Positions 45,211 through 56,981 are shown, counted from the stretch's first letter. The stretch: DNA of 64,000 nucleotides from Lonicera japonica (GCA_021464415.1 CM038470.1:25135601-25199600), one strand, 5' to 3'. Notes: generated from the sequence alone by a model not told the origin. Program-made: numbers and translations.

Positions 45211-46550
45211 TGTAGACACCCCGATCCGTGACCCCCGCAAGAACCCTAACGACCTTCGAGAACTACTGTTTTTAGGTCCGGGACCCACCCAAGCACCCGA
45301 AACTACCCTTGGTGGGTTTGTTGGCCAACAAACATATTTTTTAGAGAGATTGTCGCGCGACAATCCCTGATATGTCGCGCGACAATCATGTCTTGTCGAG
45401 CGACAAACCCCTCTGCACCCGACCAACCACTTTCTGACACATCACAGTGTCAGAACCATCACTTCAGCCATTTGTCGCGCGACAATCATTCCTATGTCGC
45501 GCGACAAACCCCTCTGCACCCGACCAACCACTTTCTGACACATCACAGTGTCAGAATCCATCACTTCAGCCGTTTGTCGCGCGACAAAGAGATATGTCGC
45601 GCGACACTTGCCCTTTCTGGGGGAATGTCGCGCGACAATCTCTCCCGAGCACTATAAATAGGCCAACATCCCCAAGGGTTCTAGGACGGCAACTTCTCGC
45701 CACAATTTCTATACTAAAATTCCTTATTCTCTCTCATATTTTCTAATCTTTAAGCCTTCTCCGGAAGCATCTGCGATAACATTTATTTCCGCAAGAGTCT
45801 CGGATCTAATCTTGGCACCCGGTGTGCCACCTTCTAGAGTCAGACCACTGGAAATATTTCTAAGAGGAAAAGCTAATATTCGCCGGAGGTCTTCTCTGCC
45901 GTATTATATTTTCTCTCTCTTATTCTTATATATATCGTCGGGAAGGTAACTAAAGTCTCTTCTAGTAATTAAATAAGATATTTGTATATTAGTTTTATTG
46001 TAGACTTGTTTAAAACTCGATTTTTCTAACGGGGCGCTGCCCCGCACCCCGCGACCTGACCGGGCAGGTCGATCCCCGTCCTAGTAAGCGAAATGGCGAC
46101 ATGGTTGTGGTAGATTTCTAACGCGCTCGAAAAACAGGTTTTCATTAGTTATTTCCAGAAAGCAGTAGAATATCAGTAAAAGCATCCAAGTTTTCCAACA
46201 TAGAATAAACATATAAGACCACTAGAGACCGAAAGGGCGGAATGGGTGCTTAACACCTTCCCAAACCGTAATATAGTTCCCGAACCCTATAGAATCCTGG
46301 TTTCGTAGACAAACGTGTAAAGAAAGGCTTATCTGTAGCCTTCCCTCTTACACAATCATTTTGTCCGTTTTCTCGTAAAACGTGCTGGCGACTCTGAACG
46401 AACCCTCTTGCATCTAGAAATAGGATAGAGGGACTCCCGATATGAATTATCAACACATAGAAGCAAATGGAACAACGAAATCCTTTCCGATGTTTCAGAC
46501 GCCCACCAACAGGAACGAGAACCCGGGGGTCGCATTTGCGGATTCTCACA
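45211..46550 (+). mobile_element. Solo LTR (Tat/Retand-like gypsy) with perfect target duplication
   Basis: The element begins TGTAGACACCCCGATCCG and ends GGATTCTCACA, with a perfect 5-bp duplication ACGGG on both sides (45206-45210 and 46551-46555). Length 1340 bp. A TATAAATA box is at 45653-45660. Upstream of it stand eight copies of a 12-bp palindrome TGTCGCGCGACA. Beginnings TGTAGACACCCC are seen in Tat-lineage Ty3/gypsy LTRs; this is recalled, not searched. No internal region remains, so it formed by recombination between two LTRs. It is GC-richer and CpG-richer than the sequence around it. Strand assigned from TATA position. Confidence 0.9.
45351..45637. repeat. Array of 8 palindromes TGTCGCGCGACA
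   Basis: Copies start at 45351, 45373, 45394 (one mismatch, GAG for GCG), 45473, 45495, 45575, 45595 and 45626. Seven are perfect 12-bp palindromes. Within groups they are 20-22 bp apart; groups repeat every 100-102 bp through a tandem duplication of the sequence between. The last copy ends 15 bp before the TATA box at 45653. Confidence 0.95.
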
Positions 46551-46595
46551 ACGGGTTTTTCTTTATTTATTATTATTTTGTTTGCTTTAGTTTCC

Positions 46596-47567
46596 TTAGT
46601 TAATAAATCTTTTAACTATTACATATATTGAGTTTGGTAACTGTGGGTCTGTTATTTTACTAATTAAATCAACTAATAAATTCTTTTCTTTATCATATTT
46701 TGTTAATACGTTTAATCTTTTATTACAGCAAGCATTAGTGCGATTATTTGCACATCCTAAAGTGACTTTGGGGGATTGACTTCTTTCACTATCAGATTGA
46801 CTATTAGAATTACTTGAAAAATGAGAAAGAATATTATATCCTAGATATTTATTACTGCTGGAGTTATTCTTAATTCTCATTAATTCTAGAATTTGCTTAG
46901 TATCTTCATTAGATATATTTGCATTCATTTTCGTGATGCCCTTTCTTTCCACAATTGTGACAAATGACATTGGTTTTGTCATATTTTTTATTATTTTAAA
47001 CTTATTTTTCTTTTTATTAGGTGACTGTTTTTTGTAATAATCATCTTGAGTATTACTTTTTCTTTTGTGTTTATACTTTTTATGGTATTTTTCTTTTTTA
47101 TCATGTTTATTCTTTCTTCTTGAAAAAGCAATCGGAAGTAATCCATACTGCTCACAAAACGTACCTTTTATCTTTATTTTTATCTTTATTTGCTTGTTTA
47201 CTAATCTTAAAATCTATATACATCTTAAGACCCGTTTTTTGAATTTGGCTTATTATGTATCCATGTGTTATGTTATCATAATTTATGAAACCTAAATCTT
47301 TACTTAATTCATCTCGAATTTTATGAGCAAATAAATTGGGTAAACCATTTACAAATTGTTCTTTCCAAAATGGTTTGTTACTATCATCTCCCATCATGAC
47401 TCTAGAGGTGAATACATTTTTGTACTATCTAAAATCACTTAATGCGGGATAAGTAAGGTTACTTAATTGGTCATGAATCCTTTCAGTAATATTACTAGGA
47501 GTTCCTATGAAAAATTTTACTATGATGAATATTAGTGTATTTACTCCATCTGAGGGGGCTAATACCA
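46596..47567 (-). pseudogene. Viral coat region, C-terminal part, with zinc knuckle (decayed)
   Basis: Right to left: GVNTLIFIIVKFFIGTPSNI directly at the Athila junction (47567), then PFWKEQFVNGLPNLFAHKI (47152-47397), a basic stretch, and a CCHC knuckle CHNCGKKGHHENEC at 46921-46962, then a Ser-rich acidic tail and CANNRTNACCNKRLNVLT (46596-46982). The knuckle and the tail are in different frames, so a frameshift lies near 46925. Coat proteins of the family carry such a CCHC motif for RNA binding. Continuous with 54676-55980 when the Athila element is removed. Confidence 0.75.
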
Positions 47568-48298
47568 TGACGCGCGAAAAATAGTACAATCGTATACACC
47601 CAAGTGTAGGCGGTCAAGTTATAGTATAGACTGTGGAAGTCCGAGTGTCGAACCATAAGGAGGGGGCGAAAGCTTTGTATGTCACGAGCTTTATATAATA
47701 GATATTGATTGATTAAAAGTTGTATTGTGAATTGTTTTATGAAAGTTTTAAAACAAACTTTAGAATTTACGAAATTGTTCTTGTATTTAAAGAAAGCAAA
47801 GGCTTTGGGGATCATTTGTTGTTTTATAATAACCATGTTTTATGATTCCAATATGGCTCATTTATTTACTTTAGTGTGATTTTTATTTGCTTGTCAAGAG
47901 GTATCCTAGACGTTAGCGGTAAAAGATTTCGAGGAAATATAACCAATCCAACTCCACTAGACCACCAAATAAGAAAAGACAAGCATCATATTAATAGAAT
48001 AAATAAGCAATTAGAAAGTTCTCAAATAGAGGCACAAAGTGTATTTCAGTGTTGTAGGTGACAAGGAAAAATAAAACCATACTTTTCACTTAACCACAAG
48101 ATGTGACCATATTTGAAACAAACGTTTCTAATTTTATATAAATAGCATAGCCATCCATTTACAATGGTGGTTGTCGAATAATATATGCTCACTTGAAGTT
48201 CTTTGTTTGTATATTAATGATTTTTATAGTACTCATCATACTTGGCATGAGGAGGTTAACCATCATTGATATACTAAACCTATCCATTAATTACCAAA
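47568..48298 (-). repeat. Truncated 3' LTR of the Athila element
   Basis: 731 bp that match 52926-53656 in the 5' LTR over equal length with scattered substitutions (roughly 3 percent by eye). The match ends at ACCAAA in both; beyond this the left side runs into integrase sequence and the right side into the rest of the LTR. Confidence 0.9.
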
Positions 48299-48685
48299 GA
48301 TGGGGTTGAGTGGCATCATGCTTCGTCTTGTTATTCCCCCGAGCATTTGGCATCTCGAACATGTTTTGCAATAGTGGTGCGTGTCTTTGAATAAGGTTGG
48401 CCAATAAAGGCCACATTGAAAAATCTTTGCCGCAGTCTTTTTGAAAGAGAAGTGGCCACCACAAGCTTCGGTGTGACAAAAGGTGAGCACACTTTCAACT
48501 TTTTCATCTAGAATGCATCGACGGATGATTTGATCCGAGCAATATTTGAAAAGATGTGGCTCGTCCCAATAGAAATGCTTAGCCTCGTTGACGAATCTCC
48601 TCTTGTCTTGTGAGCTCCATGATTTTGGCATCTCTCCGGTGACGATGAAATTGACAATATTGGCATACCATGGAGAATATGTCAT
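48299..48685 (-). pseudogene. Athila integrase zinc-binding domain (fragment)
   Basis: The frame contains the HHCC zinc-binding pattern of retroviral integrases: CHTEACGGHFSFKKTAAKIF followed by CKTCSRCQMLG, preceded by the usual RCILDEKVESVL. The catalytic D-D-E core is absent: the frame runs into the truncated LTR within a few codons. Confidence 0.9.
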
Positions 48686-48787
48686 TCAGAATAAGTGCTC
48701 ATCGGGAAATGAGTCTTTGATTGGGCTTTCGTCGATGGGATCATTGAACATGAACCTTGACAAATGGTCAGCCACCACATTTTTGAC

Positions 48788-50019
48788 TCATTTCTTGTCT
48801 TTGATCATGATGTTAAATTCTTGAAGCAGAAGAATCCAACGCAAGAGTCGCGGCTTAGCATCTTTCTTTGTGAACAAGTATTTAAGAGCCGCATGGTTCG
48901 TGAATATTAGGATTGGTGAGCCGATGAGATAGGATTGGAACTTGTCGAGAGCAAACACAATTACAAGAAGTTCCTTCTCGGTAGTGGTGTAATTCATTTG
49001 ATCCTCATTGAGAGTTCGACTAGCATAATAAATCACACCCGGCTTCTTGTCCTTCCTTTGCCCGAGAACCTCACCAATTGCGTAGTCGCTTGCGTCACAC
49101 ATAAGTTCGAATGGAAGATTCCAATTCGGACTTTGCATTATGGGAGCGGTGGTGAACAATTGTTTGAGTTTGTTGAAGGCTTCCTCACATTGATCGGTCC
49201 ACTCGAACGGGCATCTTTGAGGAGAAGATTACACATTAGTTTAGCGATTAGGCTAAAATTATGTATAAATCTTCGATAGAACCCAGCATGGCCCAAAAAT
49301 GAGCGTACATCTTTGACCGTTTTTGGAGTTGGCAATTTAGCAATGAGATCCACCTTAGCTTTATCAACTTCGATTCCCTTTTTGGACACGACATGACCCA
49401 ATACAATTCTTTTTTTTACCATAAAATGACATTTTTTTCTAATTGAGGACAAGCCGCTTTTTTACACATCGTTCTAGAACCTGCTCAAGATTTAACAAAC
49501 AATTATCGAATGACCCACCGTAAACGGTGAAGTCATCCATAAACACTTCTAAAGTTCTTTCCACGAGATTACTAAAAATACTTAGCATGCATCTTTGAAA
49601 AGTAACGGGGGCATTACATAATCCAAATGGCATCTTTCGATATGCGAATTTGCCAAATGGACATGTAAAGGTTATTTTTCCTTGATCATCCAAATCGATT
49701 TCAATTTGATTGTACCCTGAGAATCCGTCTAAGAAACAATAAAATTCATGTTCTGCCACTCTTTTTAGCATTTGATGTAGGAAAGGAAGTGGGAAATGAT
49801 CTTTACGTGTTACAGCATTTAGCTTACGGTAATCAATGCACATACGCCACCCGGAGGGACTTTTTGTGGGATTAATTCATTGTTCTCATTTTTAACCACC
49901 GTAAGCCCGAATTTTTTAGGCACGACTTGGGTAGGACTAACCCACTTACTATCTGAAATTGGATAGATTATTTTTGCATCAAGTAGTTTCAACACTTCAT
50001 TTCTTACAATTTCTTGCAT
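48788..50019 (-). pseudogene. Athila reverse transcriptase and RNase H
   Basis: RT motifs in order: MCIDYRKLNAVTRKDHFPLP, FLDGFSGYNQI, FAYRKMPFGLCNAPVTFQRC and the catalytic FMDD (EVFMDDFTVYGG), then GHVVSKKGIEVDKAKVDLI of the connection. RNase H follows with [20 protein letters not shown] and [20 protein letters not shown] rather than YVDD is common in this lineage. Frameshifts near 49440, 49150 and 49830 break the polyprotein. Confidence 0.92.
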
Positions 50020-50120
50020 ATGCAGATTTAAACGGCGTTGAAATTGTCTTGATAGTTTAGCCTCATCTTTTAAATAAATTTTATGGGTACAAATTAAGGG
50101 ACTAACCCCATGAAGATCGG

Positions 50121-50822
50121 CTAAACTCCAACCAAAAGCTTTTTATACTTACCAAGCATACTTACCAACTTTTCTTCTTGTTCATTTGAAAGTTCGGAAG
50201 AAATTACCACTGGAAAAGTTCCGGAAGTACCTAGAAAAACATACTTCAAGTTGCTTGGCAAAGACTTCAAATCCATTCTTCCTTCGATTGGTGCAGATGG
50301 TTCAGATTCGCCTTCCTTCTTCAAAATCTGTTTTTGTTCCAAAGAAAACACTTGCTTGTAACTGTTGGATTCTTCGGGAGTGGTTAGAATGTCTCCCAAT
50401 GAATCCGTTTCAAAAGATAATTCAAAGTGTTCTTCAACCAATGACCCTATCATGTTAACGTGTTCATTTTCATCTTCAAAATTACATGCTTGTTTGCTTA
50501 ATGAAAACACATTTAGCTCAAGAGTCATGTTTTCAAATGTTAATTTAACAATATCATTTTTACAATTGATTATCGCATTGGATGTTGCAAGAAATGGTCT
50601 TCCTAAAATAACAAGAATTTGATTAGCGGGGTTTATGACAGGTTGTGTATCAATGACTATGAAATCAACGGGGAAAAAGAATTTATCAACTTGCACAAGT
50701 ACGTCTTCCACAACTTCTCGTGGAATCTTAACAGACCTATCCGCTAATTGAATGGTGACTTTTGTAGGCTTCAACTCTCCTAAACCCAATTGTTCATAAA
50801 CTGAAAATGGAAGAACATTCAC
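50121..50822 (-). pseudogene. Athila protease and linker region
   Basis: An open frame of 233 codons with the aspartic-protease context LPFSVYEQLGLGELKPT, then LVILGRPFLATSNAIINCKN (the ILGRPFL hallmark of this lineage) and an acidic linker to RT. The catalytic aspartate region lies just upstream (right) of 50822 and is broken by a stop. Confidence 0.8.
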
Positions 50823-51029
50823 ACTTGCTCCAAAATCAAGTAAAGCTCATTTTATTCGATAATTTCTTATCATACATGAAATTGTTGGACAACCGGGGTC
50901 CTTGTATTTAGGAATTCTTGTATTTTGCAAAATTGAGCTTACTTGTTCGGTCATAAAAACTTTCTTTTTAACATTCAACCTTCTTTTTGTGGTACACATA
51001 TCTTTCAAAAAAAAATCATAAGAAGGAAT

Positions 51030-52709
51030 TTATTTGACCGCATCGAGTAGTGGAATGTTGATTTTTACTTGTTTGAAAACTTCCAAAATTTTGGCATTTT
51101 GATTTGGTTTTGAAGATTGTTGTAGCCTTTGAGGAAAAGGAATTTTCACACTTTCTTTAATTTTTTCAATGTCTTCATTTCCTATTACTTCATCCTCTTT
51201 CTTTTCACTCTCTTTTTCTACCACCTCGGGGTCTTTTGATTGAACTACTTCCTTTGGTTTGTGGGCCTTGGGGTGAATAGTTTTATCAACAATTTTTCCA
51301 CCTCGAAGAGTGGTGATAGATTTCATATGCTTTAATGCATCTTGTGAAGAAGTTCCCTCTTCAACCATCATAGTTTGCTTGTGAGGATTTATAAGAGGTT
51401 GGGCATGAAATTGACCCTTCTCTTGGTTTGAAAATTTTGGAGCCATTTTTGACAAAAAATTCCTCATATCATTCATAGAACGATCATTGCTTTGGAAGTA
51501 TTGCTCACACCTTTGAACATGTTGATTGAACTTTTAAAAATTTTGATCAAATTTTTGAATAAATTGTGTAAGCATTTCTTCCAAATTTTTTTTTTGTGGG
51601 GGAACATATGATGATTGAGATTTTTAAAAATTCGGAGCTTGATTAGTTTGAGTGTTTGAATTACCCCAACGAAAATTAGGATGATTCCTCCACTCACTAT
51701 TGTAGGTTTCCGAAAATGGTCAGTTTTGCGGCCTTTTGTAGTTATTCATCATATTTACTTGGGCCGGGTCAAGCAAAACTTGCTTGACGGTTGGTATAGT
51801 AGGACATTTTTTCGTTGGACGTCATATCATATCACAAATGCTATAAAGAGTTTCTTTTTCTACTAAATTGACCTCTTTTGGTTTTGAAAATTCTAAAGCT
51901 TCAATTTTTTTGGTCAATTGTGTAAGTCTAGCTGCCAAATCACCATTTTCCTTTAATTGGTAGTAACCACCCCGATTAGGCATATTTCTTTCGAAAAAAT
52001 TGTAAATATTCCATGTTTGGTTACTTTCGGCTATATAATTAAAGAAATCAAATGCCTCGTCGGAATTTTTACTTAGAAATGTGCCATTACACATCATTTC
52101 TACAAATTTTCTCATTTCGGGAGTGAATGATTGGTAGAAAAAACTAACCAAATTCTAATTTTCATACCCATGGTGGGGACAAGCATTTACAAGTTCTTTG
52201 TATCTTTCCTAACATTCATAGAAAGTTTCTTAATCTTTTGGTACAAAGTTTGAAATTTGACGCCTTAAAGCGTTCGTTCTATGAACAGGGAAAAATTTCT
52301 TTAAAAATTATGTTTGTAAAGCTTGCCACGATGTAATGGAAAGTGGTCTTTGTGCATTGAGCTAAGTCTTTGCTTTTTCTTTTAATGAGAGTGGAAAAAG
52401 TTGAAGCCTTACTACCTCTTCGGTTATATATGGATCATGAAAAGTGGAGCATACTTCTTCGAACTCCTTGAGGTGTAAGTATGAATTTTCGAATTCCATT
52501 CCATAAAATCTTGGCAGAAGAGGTATTATTCCTGGCTTAATTGTAAATCAGTTAGCCGCTGGTGGGAGAACGATACATGATGGAGTGGCGCTCCTTGATG
52601 GTTGGAGATAATCTCTCATGGTTGCTATTGGTGGTTTTTGGACGGGTTGGATTTGAGCATTGGCGTGATTTCCGCCGTTTCCACCGCATGCTTTTTCTTG
52701 GGGATCCAT
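51030..52709 (-). pseudogene. Athila gag region (decayed)
   Basis: Begins with an ATG at 52709 (MDPQEKACGGNGGNHANAQI), 192 bp after the primer site. It passes through the retrotransposon-gag fold (IPLLPRFYGMEFENSYLHL in broken frame near 52490; SFFYQSFTPEMRKFVEMMCN near 52150) and ends with a Lys/Glu-rich tail (51030-51476). At least four stops or shifts are present. Forms the particle in intact relatives. Confidence 0.8.
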
Positions 52710-52900
52710 TGTAAAATCTATGTCAAATAGATTACAGAAAAATGAATCGGGAAATTGATCTCTTTCTACACGTTCTTTGGTATTTTTTAACAAATGGAAC
52801 ATATACCAAAGAAACTATATAAAGAAGAAAAGGAAGACATAAAGTTAGAACGATATAACCAAATAAATATATACTAAACCCGTGGTCGTCTTTTGTTGCC

Positions 52901-52919
52901 CTCCCCGGCAACGGCGCCA
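52901..52919 (-). other. Primer-binding site of the Athila element
   Basis: TGGCGCCGTTGCCGGGGAG on the minus strand, six bases after the CA end of the 5' LTR. Such a TGGCGCC-type site is the usual tRNA-primer site of Athila/Tat elements and fixes orientation and LTR border. Confidence 0.9.
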
Positions 52920-52925
52920 AAAACT

Positions 52926-54675
52926 TGACGCGCGAAAAATAGTGCAATTATATACACCCAAGTGTAAGCGGTCAAGTTATAGTATAGACTGTGGAAGTCC
53001 GAGTGTCGAACCACAGGGAGGGGGTGAAAGCTTTGTATGTCACGAGCTTTATATAATAGATATTGATTAATTAAAAGTTGTATTGTGAATTGTTTTATGA
53101 AAGTTTTAAAACAAACTTTAGAATTTATGAAATTGTTCTTGTATTTAAAGAAAGCAAAGGCTTTGGGGATCATTTGTTGTTTTATAATAACCATGTTTTA
53201 TGATTCCAATCTGGCTCATTTATTTACTTTAGTGTGATTTTTATTTGCTTGTCAAGAGGTAACCTAGACGTTAGCGGTAAAAGATTTCGAGGAAATATAA
53301 CCAATCCAACTCCACTAGGCCACCAAATGAGGAAAGACAAGCATCATATTAATAGAATAAATAAGCAATTAGAAAGTTCTCAAATAGAGGCACAAAATGT
53401 ATTTAAGTGTTGTAGGTGATAAGGAAAAATAAAACCATACTTTTCACTTAACCACAAGATGTGACCATATTTGAAACAAACATTTCTAATTTTATATAAA
53501 TAACATAGCCAGCCATTTACAATGGTAGTTGTCGAATAATATATGCTCACTTGAAGTTCTTTGTTTATATATTAATGATTTCTATAGTACTCATCATACT
53601 TGGCATGAGGAGTCTAACCATCATTAATATACTAAACCTATCCATTAATTACCAAAAAAAATCATATACTTGGCATAAGGAAGCAAAGGAAATTTAAATG
53701 AAAGTTTCATAATCTTTGTAGTGTTTTAAATCATCAAAGAGTATGAAACATGTTTGATAATAGATAAGCACAATTGTTTGACAACACTAGGCATGAAGCT
53801 TAAAGGAATTGGAACCCAAATCATGTTTATGTTTACAACAATTTCACCCCCTAGACTAAGCTAGGTGATTCACCCCTCTATAGATGATGAAAACATGTTA
53901 AAGAAGATGTAGAATCAAAAGAGCATTTGTATTAATAAAGATAAAAAAAGTTTATTACAAGTGGAGGAGAATACAAGAAGAAAATAGAAATTTCTCTCAA
54001 TTTTTCTCTCTTAATTCTCTCTCAATTGCAAGAGTATTTCTTTCTCTAAAGTTGTATATTACAAGCTTTAAACCTTGCCCTCTATTTATAGAAGTCCTAA
54101 GGAAGTGGGGGCAAGTGGCCAAGTTGCAAAAAGGGGAGTTGCAAAAAGTTGTACAAGTTGGCAAGTTGATGCAAGTTGTTGAAAAATATCTGCAGGTGCC
54201 CATGATCGATCTTGCCTTGAGCAAGATCGATCTTGCTTCAAAGTTGCTAGTGGTGAAAGGGGCAAGATCGATCTTAGGTGGGCAAGATCGATCTTAGGTG
54301 GCCAAGATTGATCTTGGAAGCTCTCGAGTCCTTTTTTCCAAAGGCTGGCAAGGACCAAGATCAATCTTACTAATGCCAAGATCAATCTTGGCTTCTTGAA
54401 ATGTCTCAAAATCTTATTTTCTTTGCCCAAGCTTCTCTCAATCTTCTCTAATTCTTTTAACTTCTTTTTCTTTCCATTCTTTCCAATGAATTTTCACATA
54501 TCAACAAAGTACAACCTTTTGTACACAATTAAGCTTGCAAAATTGGATTAGTAAGCTAATTTGCTAATGACTTCAACAAGCAGTAATATAGAGTTTATTT
54601 GATATGTTTAGCCATATAAGTGTACTATAATGTGCATGCATAAGCTTACACAAGTGCATTATAATGCACTTATCA
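52926..54675 (-). repeat. Complete 5' LTR of the Athila element
   Basis: 1750 bp beginning TGATAAGTGCATTATAATGC and ending TTTTTCGCGCGTCA. A TATAAATA box on the minus strand is at 54083-54090, so U3 is the right-hand part. Seven near-palindromes CAAGATCGATCTTG lie in U3 (54201-54390). Confidence 0.88.
54201..54390. repeat. Array of 7 palindromes CAAGATCGATCTTG in the Athila LTR
   Basis: Copies start at 54201, 54222, 54263, 54283, 54303, 54356 and 54377. 54222 is a perfect 14-bp palindrome; the others differ by one or two bases (GATTGATC, GATCAATC, final TTA). Spacings are 21, 41, 20, 20, 53 and 21 bp. The array is in U3, about 110 bp upstream of the minus-strand TATA box at 54083-54090. Confidence 0.95.
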
Positions 54676-55980
54676 CACCAACTTCCTTATCAAAGATGGG
54701 GTTTCCTTCATCATTACATTTAATGGCATTAATTATGGAATCTCTAGCATTTTCTATGAGGTATTTTTTCCTCTAAGATCTAAGAATTCCTGTGAATCCA
54801 GTAGCTAATAATTCAACAATTTCAAATTGTCCTAAGTAGTTGAAGGTTGTTATATAACTATTAGCAACCATTGACATATGATTTAATTTATTTAATAATT
54901 CTTGTTCACTAAGTCCATAAACGTTCCATTCATGCATTTTGTTGGATGAAATGGAAAATTGGTTATCTAAATTCCTTTCTTCGAATTGCAAATCCAGAGG
55001 GGTAGGTCTTGAATACCAATTTTTTTATTAGACTTATGGGGTTTGGCTTTTTAAAACCTAATTTATTAAATTGATTTTCGATTACTTGAATAGTGGAATC
55101 ATTATCTTCTTCACTTTGACTAGTGTTTTTATCCATGACGACTATTGCCTTAGTTCCACTAGTTTTTGTCTTATTATCTAATTTTTTAAATTAGTAATCT
55201 AGAGTCCTAGTAAGTTCTTGATCCTTGTTGGGTAATCTTAATCCTTGCCTTTGCTCGGGTAGGTTTAATAAGGGTTTTTCAAATTTATTAATATTCGTAT
55301 GACTTTCAATTTTATTTTTTTATCTAACTGTTTACCTATTGTTGCTAGGTATTGGTTGGTAAAATTATTTTATTCAATTATTTTCTTTTCATCATTATTG
55401 CCATCAGTTATTTTGAATGGGCTGGCAACAACTGGTGTATTTTTTTTACTTGTATATTAATTGTTTTTAATATGGGATGAACTTGTCTTCTTTAACCCAT
55501 TGAGTTTTAGTAATTACATTACATTTGCCATGGTATTTCTCATACGATTCAAATAATTTAATACTGGTTTTAATATCTAACATAATTTTTTCTCATTTAC
55601 TCATAATTTTTAGCCTTTGTTTTTCTGAGTGATCGGCTCTAAATTGATGTCTTTTACTTTTATTTTTTTTTGAATTAAAATCATTAGTCAATGTGTCCCA
55701 TTCAATTTCAAATTCTTTTTTAATAATACGAAGCTGATGATTAATTAGCCCAGTCCCAAAATCTGTTTGAGTAGGTGACAATTGTTGTTCATTTTCTTCA
55801 GATTCATTAATTGACTCATTGTTTGTATAACATGGATGACTAATTTGTCCTTCTATTTTTACTCCTCTTATGTTAATATCTGGAATATGAGTTTTACTAA
55901 GTAGATCAGTATTTTTTTAGAAATAGTATATATTCTAGAATGTACTGATGAGCTAGAAGCGTCTTGTAAGATTGAGGGTG
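54676..55980 (-). pseudogene. Viral coat region, N-terminal part (decayed)
   Basis: Right to left: a linker with FGTGLINHQLRIIKKEFEIE (55593-55781) and then MHEWNVYGLSEQELLNKLNH and YLGQFEIVELLATGFTGILR (54773-54991). It is interrupted at 54676 by the Athila element and continues at 47567. Several stops lie between the two readable blocks. Confidence 0.7.
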
Positions 55981-55985
55981 GTCTC

Positions 55986-56849
55986 TTAATTAAATCTTGA
56001 TTCATCAAAGCTTATTCTAACTGTGACATCTAAATATTGTTTTATATTATCTAAAATCATTATATTACTTGTGACTGGTATTTGTAGGATTTCATTATCT
56101 AAAATCCACTGGCTAGGGTGACTAACGTCTTTCCATAGGATAGTTTTTGGAACTTGGACATTAGCAACACTAGTACTGCTTTGAATTATGACATTTTTTT
56201 TTGGACTCTTATTTAAAGCTTTAACATTTAAATTTATTTTCATTGTTTTGTAATAAGTACTATTAATCAAAGCAAGAGCTTGCGATCTCTCAATCATTTG
56301 AGTGATTTCTCCTACAATTTTGATATTTAGTGTTAATGCTTTTAAAAGATGAGGATCACTTAAACTTAAAGTGAAATCTGGAAAGCAATTAAAATGAACT
56401 GGTCCATTATGTAAACTTGACTCCATTATGCCTAAAATACTATGTACATAATTTAAATACCTTGCATCTTTAAGAAACAATAATATTGATGAATTAATTC
56501 CTTTAATAGTCAAAGGTTTTACTGCAACTTGAATTTGTCCAATATGGATAAAATTATATCCATTTTGCCCATGTTTTCTAATTACTTCTGTAGTTAATAA
56601 ATTAAAATTTTCATGTTCTTTATTAATGGCATAGATTTTCTCTACAGTTTTTACATTATAATCTGACTTAAAATTACCAAAAAAAGTTTACTTGTAAATA
56701 TCTCTAGGAGAAACTTTGGGGATATTTCAATCTCCAAATTCTTGACTTACATTCTCATAACTATGTTCATCCTAATTTTCTATATTTGGGACTGAGGATA
56801 AAATTGACCTTGAACTAACTAATGAACTTGACCTAAAAAGCCGACTCAT
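55986..56849 (-). pseudogene. Viral movement protein region (decayed)
   Basis: The first ATG of the viral frame is at 56847-56849 (MSRLFRSSSLVSSRSILSSV); stops near 56770 and 56690 break it. From 56513 an open frame of 175 codons runs (SILLFLKDARYLNYVHSILG, then HFNCFPDFTLSLSDPHLLKA), which fits the 30K-type movement protein of caulimovirids. These proteins open plasmodesmata for cell-to-cell spread. The reading ends at 55986 just before the coat part. Confidence 0.75.
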
Positions 56850-56981
56850 TTTACTTTGTTTACTCTAGTTCTTACTATTTTTTCTTAACGGGTTCTATGG
56901 GTGCATACCCTCTTACCTTGAATAGACGCATACTTAATTGTCCAAAGCCCTCGCCTAGCACTGCTTCCACTCTAAAGACTT

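Larger units (their letters stand above)
47568..54675 (-). mobile_element. Athila-type Ty3/gypsy retrotransposon, internally deleted
   Basis: Minus strand. The 5' LTR is 52926-54675 (1750 bp, TG to CA), followed by the primer site 52901-52919 (TGGCGCCGTTGCCGGGGAG), gag, protease, RT, RNase H and the zinc-binding part of integrase. The 3' LTR survives only as its last 731 bp (47568-48298). A deletion has removed the integrase core, everything after it and the first part of the 3' LTR. Flanks are TACCA (47563-47567) and CACCA (54676-54680), a 5-bp duplication with one change. It interrupts the coat gene of the pararetrovirus. All frames contain stops or shifts. Confidence 0.9.

Noticed and set aside
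45139..45746. Frames of 70-100 codons on both strands around 45139-45746
   Set aside because: They are made by the repeated palindrome array and flanks within the solo LTR; repeats in all frames explain them.
54201..54390. CRISPR-like reading of the regularly spaced repeats
   Set aside because: Spacing is short and irregular in multiples of about 20 bp, the repeats lie in a plant LTR and no cas genes exist; it is a promoter-proximal palindrome array.
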